Source: Crocinitomicaceae bacterium | GTDB taxonomy: Bacteria > Bacteroidota > Bacteroidia > Flavobacteriales_G > Salibacteraceae | NCBI GenBank assembly: GCA_002713215.1 | Contig: PAVO01000033.1 | Span: 1 to 46,527 of the forward strand | Direction: 5' to 3' | DNA: 46,527 nucleotides | Shown: piece after piece, positions 42,337 to 46,527 of the stretch | Position numbering within the stretch: position 1 is the stretch's first letter | Layout: each line of letters starts with the position of its first letter | Translations under genes and position numbers: made by a program | The notes under the pieces: generated by a model | Databases searched by the model: none | What the model was told of the DNA's origin: nothing | The model's input: only the letters and a program-made list of their open reading frames with translations

Positions 42337-44072
42337 TTAGCTTTTTTGTTTTTATTCCTCTTCTTAAATTTTATGGATAATTTGCCTTTTTCCTTGTCCT
42401 TCTTTACCTGACCGGGCTTGTGCTTTTTACCTATGAAGGTATCCTTGATTCCGGATTGGACCGCAAACCATAAAAACCTAAAAAAGGGCTCGTCGAGTGT
42501 TCTGGTGTAATCGATGTTTCCTTGTTGAAAGTTCTTTGTCCCTTTAACGTTATTGCTCCTGACAAACTCATTGGCCGCCCACGATATCAGCTCCCTTTTC
42601 TTAAGTTCGTTGGTTGTTTCATCAAGGGTCATAATATCCATTTTCGCATTTTTATAGTCCATGTCAATGGTGCCGTTGGCAACGGTTCTGGAGCAGTTCA
42701 TAGCCAAATCCACCTTTATAATTTCACCGTCAAGAATTTTTACGTTGGTCAACGGAAACAGGATCTGATTCCAGATGTTCATTTTTGATTTGTATACTGT
42801 GGCATAAACCTTCCATTTGTCATTAGCAGCACGTGGGAAAAAAGTCAGTTTGGCATCAATCTTTGCTTTCCCCATCATTACGAAATTGGCATTTAAATCA
42901 AGAGCGGGGTCCATATCCAACAAGCTATCCAGGTTGGTGAAATTATCAATAGACACGTACAGGTCAGAGATTGTAAGAACTCCTGTTTCATCCTTGTTTT
43001 CAGGTTTTTGCTCAAACCTCAAGCTGCCTTGTTTAACCGTAATGTGTTTAACCAACATATCCATAGGTATTTTTTGAATGAGGCTTCCCGGGATTTCATG
43101 AACTTTATGTGCAGGCCATTTTGGGGCTTTATCCTTGTACAGGTCAATTTTGGGTTCTGTTATTTCTATGTCCTCAATAATTACCTGGGAGTGGAATATA
43201 AAGTCGTCAATATCAAAACCGGAGAGTAGAATTGATTTAGCGCTTATATTGTTCCAGGTTTGCTGGTATTTGAGTTTTTTGCTGAATTCCTTTCGGTCAA
43301 GGGTAGGGCTAAATGAAAAATTGGACAATGCAATTGAGCTGTCGGCAAAAGAAATCTCACTGTTTGATACGGATAGGGTAGATTTATCTGAAAGATGATA
43401 TTCAATATTGCCTGAACTTATTTTCATTTCTTCCAGGTCAATAGGAACATAACTCATGGCCGTGTCTATTTTAAAATCTTCCAGGCTAACGTTTAAGTGT
43501 TTCACCGTTAGCATTGGTTTTTCAGGGCTTTCGGAGCGAACCAAAACAAGGTCAGCATTTTTTAAATTGATGGAATGTATCGAAGCATTCTGCAATAGTT
43601 TGGCGATGCGATGAACGTTTTCCTGAACATCAATTGTATCTTTTACTTCCTTCTTGTACCCGGTAAATTCCAGGGTTATTTTAGGGTTGTCAAAGCTTAT
43701 TTCGCGCATGGAAACAACCTGGTCAAGGATCATTTGTTTAAGGTTTACCTGGTGAACCTTTAGCTTCTTTAGTTCAATGGTAGCCAACATACTTTGATGT
43801 ATGTTCAGTTTGTCCAGGCTGTCCAAAACCCGTTGATTGGGTTCAATTTTAAGTTCGTTTAATGAAATTGACCCCAACATTAAATGAACCCGAAGGCTTT
43901 TGAAATTAATGGAGTACAGACTTTGTTTGTTACTGTTTAACGAGGTTCGTAATCGGTCTTCTAAGATGGTTTCAAATTTCGAACTGAGTACGGCTAGTCC
44001 AATTCCTAAGACAATTAGAATGCTTGTAATACTTATAAACCACCAGGATTTGTAAAAAGGTTTTTTCATCAT
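42333..44072 (-). CDS. AsmA/DUF748-like membrane-anchored protein
   Basis: 579 residues. One N-terminal transmembrane helix (WWFISITSILIVLGIGLAVLS, about 10-30), then a long section of amphipathic beta strands with recurring L-KLKVHQVNLKQM / SINLKNADLVLV / VKHLNVSLEDFKI patterns, typical of AsmA and DUF748 proteins, which form bridge-like structures between the membranes. The C-terminus is strongly basic (KKDKEKGKLSIKFKKRNKNKKAK). Family function: lipid or outer-membrane biogenesis. The two-ATG start (44072, 44069) cannot be separated by sequence. The FadL-like gene starts on its stop codon, suggesting both contribute to outer-membrane lipid or hydrophobic-substrate handling. Confidence 0.72.
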   Translation of the reverse strand: MMKKPFYKSWWFISITSILIVLGIGLAVLSSKFETILEDRLRTSLNSNKQSLYSINFKSLRVHLMLGSISLNELKIEPNQRVLDSLDKLNIHQSMLATIELKKLKVHQVNLKQMILDQVVSMREISFDNPKITLEFTGYKKEVKDTIDVQENVHRIAKLLQNASIHSINLKNADLVLVRSESPEKPMLTVKHLNVSLEDFKIDTAMSYVPIDLEEMKISSGNIEYHLSDKSTLSVSNSEISFADSSIALSNFSFSPTLDRKEFSKKLKYQQTWNNISAKSILLSGFDIDDFIFHSQVIIEDIEITEPKIDLYKDKAPKWPAHKVHEIPGSLIQKIPMDMLVKHITVKQGSLRFEQKPENKDETGVLTISDLYVSIDNFTNLDSLLDMDPALDLNANFVMMGKAKIDAKLTFFPRAANDKWKVYATVYKSKMNIWNQILFPLTNVKILDGEIIKVDLAMNCSRTVANGTIDMDYKNAKMDIMTLDETTNELKKRELISWAANEFVRSNNVKGTKNFQQGNIDYTRTLDEPFFRFLWFAVQSGIKDTFIGKKHKPGQVKKDKEKGKLSIKFKKRNKNKKAK

Positions 44073-44139
44073 CGCCTTATCTTAATTTACCATTCGAATA
44101 AACCAATACAATCGATGAAAGTAGTTGCATTTAGCTCGA

Positions 44140-44367
44140 TTATTTTTTTGAATTTTTGAAACTAAACGCACTCAATAGCCTGGACAACAGTTTGTTCTGA
44201 ATAAAACTCATTCCCTGATTGTAAATATCGGATGAAATACGTTCCAGGTTCATCTCCTGCTTCAATCGAAGTTGAGAGTTTTCGAATTTTAGTTTTTCCA
44301 GGTCCAGTTCGTGTTTCCTCTTTTGCTTTAATTCTTTAAGCTGTTGTAACGAGTTTAACTTAGACAT
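44140..44367 (-). CDS. Coiled-coil small protein of the YtxH/holin operon
   Basis: I choose the ATG at 44367 (75 residues) over the one at 44373: an AAGGAGG sequence touches the earlier ATG directly but stands 6 bases before the later one, the normal Shine-Dalgarno spacing. The product is a charged helix (LKELKQKRKHELDLEKLKFENSQLRLKQEMNLERI) likely to form a coiled coil, ending in KLLSRLLSAFSFKNSKK. It overlaps the stop of the holin-like gene, implying translational coupling. No family recognised; a scaffold for the two preceding membrane proteins is possible. Confidence 0.65.
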   Translation of the reverse strand: MSKLNSLQQLKELKQKRKHELDLEKLKFENSQLRLKQEMNLERISSDIYNQGMSFIQNKLLSRLLSAFSFKNSKK

Positions 44368-44734
44368 CCTCATCCTCCTTTATTTGTTTTTCTTCAAATA
44401 ATTCGGACAGATCTCCGACAAAAGGATCAATAAAAAGTTCGTTTCGAAATCGATGAACCAAATAACCGGCAAGCAAATAAATTCCTGAAACGGTTAGAAA
44501 CCCCAACGACAACTTTCCAAACAATTCTCCCAAAAACAACGAAAGCCATACAGAAGCAAACAGGGAGGATATAAGAAAGGTTAATAATATTATTATCCGG
44601 GAGAGTAACTTCGAAAGAATCTGAATGGCATTCTCATAAGCAGCTATTTGGTAATACTTCAAATAGGCATTTACCAGGTCAATGGCCCTTACCGCAAAGG
44701 CCTCCAGTTCTTTTGCTATCTTAATAGAAGCCAT
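44360..44734 (-). CDS. Phage-holin-like membrane protein (holin-X superfamily type)
   Basis: 124 residues with two hydrophobic helices (IIILLTFLISSLFASVWLSLFLGELFG and LSLGFLTVSGIYLLAGYLV) flanked by amphipathic N-terminal (KELEAFAVRAIDLVNAYLKYYQIAAYENAIQ) and acidic C-terminal segments (LFEEKQIKEDEDV). This resembles the Phage_holin_3_6 (actinobacterial holin-X) family, which is chromosomal and not necessarily phage. It lies 1 bp after the YtxH gene. Likely an envelope-stress-linked membrane protein; there are no other phage genes around. Confidence 0.72.
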   Translation of the reverse strand: MASIKIAKELEAFAVRAIDLVNAYLKYYQIAAYENAIQILSKLLSRIIILLTFLISSLFASVWLSLFLGELFGKLSLGFLTVSGIYLLAGYLVHRFRNELFIDPFVGDLSELFEEKQIKEDEDV

Positions 44735-44735
44735 T

Positions 44736-44981
44736 TTACGATTCTTGGGTGTCCGTATTTATTTTGCTTTCGTATTTCGATTTTAAGTCTTCGATTTTAG
44801 ACTTTAGTTTCTCAATTTCCTGCTTGTAGGTACCTTCCAGTTCTTCACCTATTTCATCTGCTTTTTCCTTTAACTTTTCCCGTGTTTTTTCACCCATTTC
44901 AGGGGCAAATAACACACCGGCAACAACTCCAGCCGCAAAACCTGCGGTAAGTAGTGCTAATGTTTTAGGTAGATCACTCAT
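44736..44981 (-). CDS. YtxH-domain protein
   Basis: 81 residues: a glycine/alanine-rich membrane helix (TLALLTAGFAAGVVAGVLFAPEMGEKTREKLKEKA) with the YtxH signature LFAPxxGxxTRxxL, then a lysine-rich coiled coil. YtxH proteins are small stress-responsive membrane proteins of unclear function. It begins the operon with the holin-like and coiled-coil genes, with gaps of 1 bp and an overlap. A TATTTTTG -7-like box lies 24 bp upstream (45005-45012). Confidence 0.85.
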   Translation of the reverse strand: MSDLPKTLALLTAGFAAGVVAGVLFAPEMGEKTREKLKEKADEIGEELEGTYKQEIEKLKSKIEDLKSKYESKINTDTQES

Positions 44982-45004
44982 AATACTAATCGTTTTTGTT
45001 TACT

Positions 45005-45012
45005 CAAAAATA
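45005..45012 (-). promoter_or_regulatory. Candidate -7 box for the YtxH operon
   Basis: Minus-strand TATTTTTG fits TAnnTTTG, about 23 bases before the YtxH ATG at 44981. No -33 element is clear, and A/T-rich sequence makes chance matches frequent. Confidence 0.3.
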
Positions 45013-45042
45013 AACCATAAACGCCAGAGTGGTAAATAAGGA

Positions 45043-45534
45043 TTAGGTGAACCTTGAGATTAATTCCCTTTGGGTAGGGCACAATGCTTCAAGTTCTTGT
45101 TGCTCAACCAACCTAAAATCCTGAAAATCGAACCCTGGGGCAACGGCACAACTTACCAGGATAAAATCTGCTTCTTTACTCGGGTTAACTTCAGCTGCAA
45201 AGTAGGTGTTGTTTGGAATTATTACCTGCATTTCTCCTTCAGGACCAGCCGTAGCATTGGAGTAATTCCCGGCTTTATCGATCATGTGTATGGTGCAAGA
45301 ACAACCTTGATTGTAATACCAGATTTCGTCTGATCCCAGAATATGAAAACGTGAAATATCCTTCTTCCCCAACAGGAAGTAGATCGAAGTCATGTAAGAT
45401 CGGCTTCCTTTAAACCCATGGGGTAAGGAGTCATTTTGAATTTCTTCTTCACTCCTGTATACTTCCTTATACCAACCGCCTTCGGGGTGGGGAAGAAGCT
45501 GTAGTTTATCAATCCAGTATTCTGCTTTGTTCAT
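45043..45534 (-). CDS. DUF985 cupin-domain protein
   Basis: 163 residues. It matches the DUF985/Cupin_5 family: KLQLLPHPEGGWYKEVYRS at the start, SIYFLLGKKDISRFHILGSDEIWYYNQG (metal-binding His and Glu/Asp in the double-stranded beta helix) and the C-terminal SCAVAPGFDFQDFRLV. A metal-dependent small-molecule-binding role is likely; the substrate is unknown. It stands alone, 61 bp upstream of the YtxH gene on the same strand, with its own start ATG at 45534. Confidence 0.88.
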   Translation of the reverse strand: MNKAEYWIDKLQLLPHPEGGWYKEVYRSEEEIQNDSLPHGFKGSRSYMTSIYFLLGKKDISRFHILGSDEIWYYNQGCSCTIHMIDKAGNYSNATAGPEGEMQVIIPNNTYFAAEVNPSKEADFILVSCAVAPGFDFQDFRLVEQQELEALCPTQRELISRFT

Positions 45535-45870
45535 GAAGGCAAATTAATGCCATTTTGTTTGTTGGTTGAGTTACTTTTTTCTTGCCGTACAAGAAGTGAA
45601 TTATCAATGTTAATCTATAGTGAATTTTAACTAGTTCATCCTGGGAAATTCCGGCAAAATGACCTAGCCAATTTTGCTATATTTAACTAAAGCGCATGCA
45701 ATCAACACCTTACCTGTTTTTTATTACTGAATTTTATACATGTGTATACCTAGAAAAATCCGGATTAATGGTTTTGCCTTTATGGGAAACAAAATGTCTC
45801 ATGAAAAATCTAATGTCCACTTTCGTCCTAATTCTCAGTAGTGTTTACTCTGTCAAAGCCAAATATTAAG
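45535..45870. other. 336-bp stretch between cupin gene and IS110 transposase
   Basis: No full gene. It holds a perfect 14-base palindrome TATACA-TG-TGTATA at 45735-45748, and a 22-codon plus-strand frame (45801-45869: MKNLMSTFVLILSSVYSVKAKY) that looks like a bare signal peptide cut short just before the transposase stop (45871). Either an exported-protein gene was interrupted by the IS110 element, or this is the element's own noncoding end. The element's border cannot be placed because IS110-type elements lack clear terminal repeats. Confidence 0.45.
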
Positions 45871-46527
45871 TCATAAAATTTCAAGTTTTTTTCTGGGATC
45901 CAGTTGAACGTAATTTTTGTCGAAAGGTTGTCCTGATTTAATAACCGCATAAACCGTTCTAAGTAGTTTATTTGAGACATTGTTCATGACCAAATAGAAA
46001 TGCTTTCCTTCTAGCATTTTACGCTCTCTGTAGAGTCTAAATTCCTTGTTATGAATACAAACGGTTTTAGCACAAATATGAAGCAATGATTTTAGTTTTT
46101 TATTTGCCCTAAAATGGACCCTTTGTTTCTTAGCGATGTTTCCACTTTGATTCGGGTAAGGACAAATACCAGCATATGCAGCAGCTTTTTTAGGAGAATC
46201 AATACGTTTAAAATTTCTAGTATTAAGAATAAGTTCAATCGCAGTAATGGTTCCAATACCAGTTACTGAAGTCGCTAATTTAAAGTTACGATTGATCTCA
46301 TGCTCCGATTGAACAAGTTCCATGATTTGCTTTTCGAGATTCTTTATTTGATGGTTTAAAAAATCCTCAGAATCATTTCTAAACTGATGTTCGATCAGTG
46401 AAGAAGCGATTTTGTTTTTAGCCGTTGTATGGGCAGTATTAAGCATTTTCAGGGCCTTAACCAGTTGGTTCCTTAGATTGAATAGCTTTTTAAGCTCTAC
46501 CATTAAGTCAGTATCAAATTGGGTAAA
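45871..46527 (-). mobile_element. IS110-family transposase, C-terminal part (5' end outside window)
   Basis: The frame runs open to the window edge, so the start is not seen (an internal ATG at 46503 is not the start). The visible 219 residues include a coiled-coil linker (KQIMELVQSEHEI) and the C-terminal Transposase_20-type domain: SVTGIGTITAIELILNTRNF, the active-site-like PYPNQSGNIAKKQRVHFRANKKLKSLLHICA (with the serine in QSG). The missing N-terminal half should hold the RuvC-like DEDD catalytic domain. This family inserts with a bridge RNA encoded at one end of the element; that RNA would lie outside or in the gap 45535-45870. Confidence 0.88.

Noticed and set aside
44360-44734. Prophage, based on the holin-like gene
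   Set aside because: No other phage structural, lysis or integrase genes are nearby, and this holin-like family is chromosomal in many bacteria.

Overview
The window looks like a piece of chromosome from a gliding or surface-colonising member of the Bacteroidota (Flavobacteriia/Cytophagia-like). The evidence is direct: type IX secretion (T9SS) C-terminal sorting sequences, a roughly 3,500-residue SprB-repeat adhesin, a GWxTD-domain protein, a FadL/OmpP1-type barrel, Bacteroidota-style -7 promoter boxes (TAnnTTTG), and Bacteroidota-type intergenic palindromes. No rRNA, tRNA or CRISPR array was seen.

Layout. 1-1545 is an accessory-looking edge: the 3' tail of an unknown gene, then a two-gene cassette of a membrane-tethered TIR/nucleoside-deoxyribosyltransferase-like protein and a HEPN protein with an intact R-x4-H motif, a possible two-component defence or toxin unit. 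1574-5688 holds an AraC regulator, a 550-bp palindrome-rich gap, and an operon of a lipoprotein, 5-formyl-THF cyclo-ligase and a Crp/Fnr regulator, followed by a small membrane protein behind an Fnr-like palindrome. 5869-19319 is a surface-protein island: a tail-fibre-like protein with a Peptidase_S74 domain, a small T9SS-sorted protein, and the giant SprB-repeat adhesin. 19405-20389 is a multiply broken Old Yellow Enzyme gene. 20516-31967 contains mostly housekeeping or envelope genes: a DUF218 lipoprotein, an ABC-F protein, a family 2 glycosyltransferase, a GWxTD protein, thioredoxin, a DUF58 protein, a previously easily missed 40-residue membrane protein, a TPR membrane protein and a CAP/SCP-domain protein.

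32260-39234 is a tightly packed minus-strand run: outer-membrane barrel, PhoD-type phosphatase, NodU/CmcH-type carbamoyltransferase, a 49-residue DUF5989 (SxtK-like) protein, an SxtJ-like protein, a membrane-anchored SGNH hydrolase-like protein and an MFS transporter. This resembles the sxtI-J-K carbamoylation trio embedded in an envelope-modification or export locus. Divergent from it is a membrane sensor with a Cache-like periplasmic domain fused to a Schlafen-type AlbA_2 domain (39341-40870), an unusual architecture. 40867-45534 carries a FadL-like porin coupled to an AsmA/DUF748-like protein, a YtxH/holin-like/coiled-coil stress operon and a DUF985 cupin. The right edge is an IS110-family transposase running off the window.

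Most promising for something new: the TIR-like/HEPN pair, the Cache-AlbA_2 fusion, and the SxtIJK-like operon with its SGNH partner. All functional statements rest on motif recognition by eye; no database search was run.
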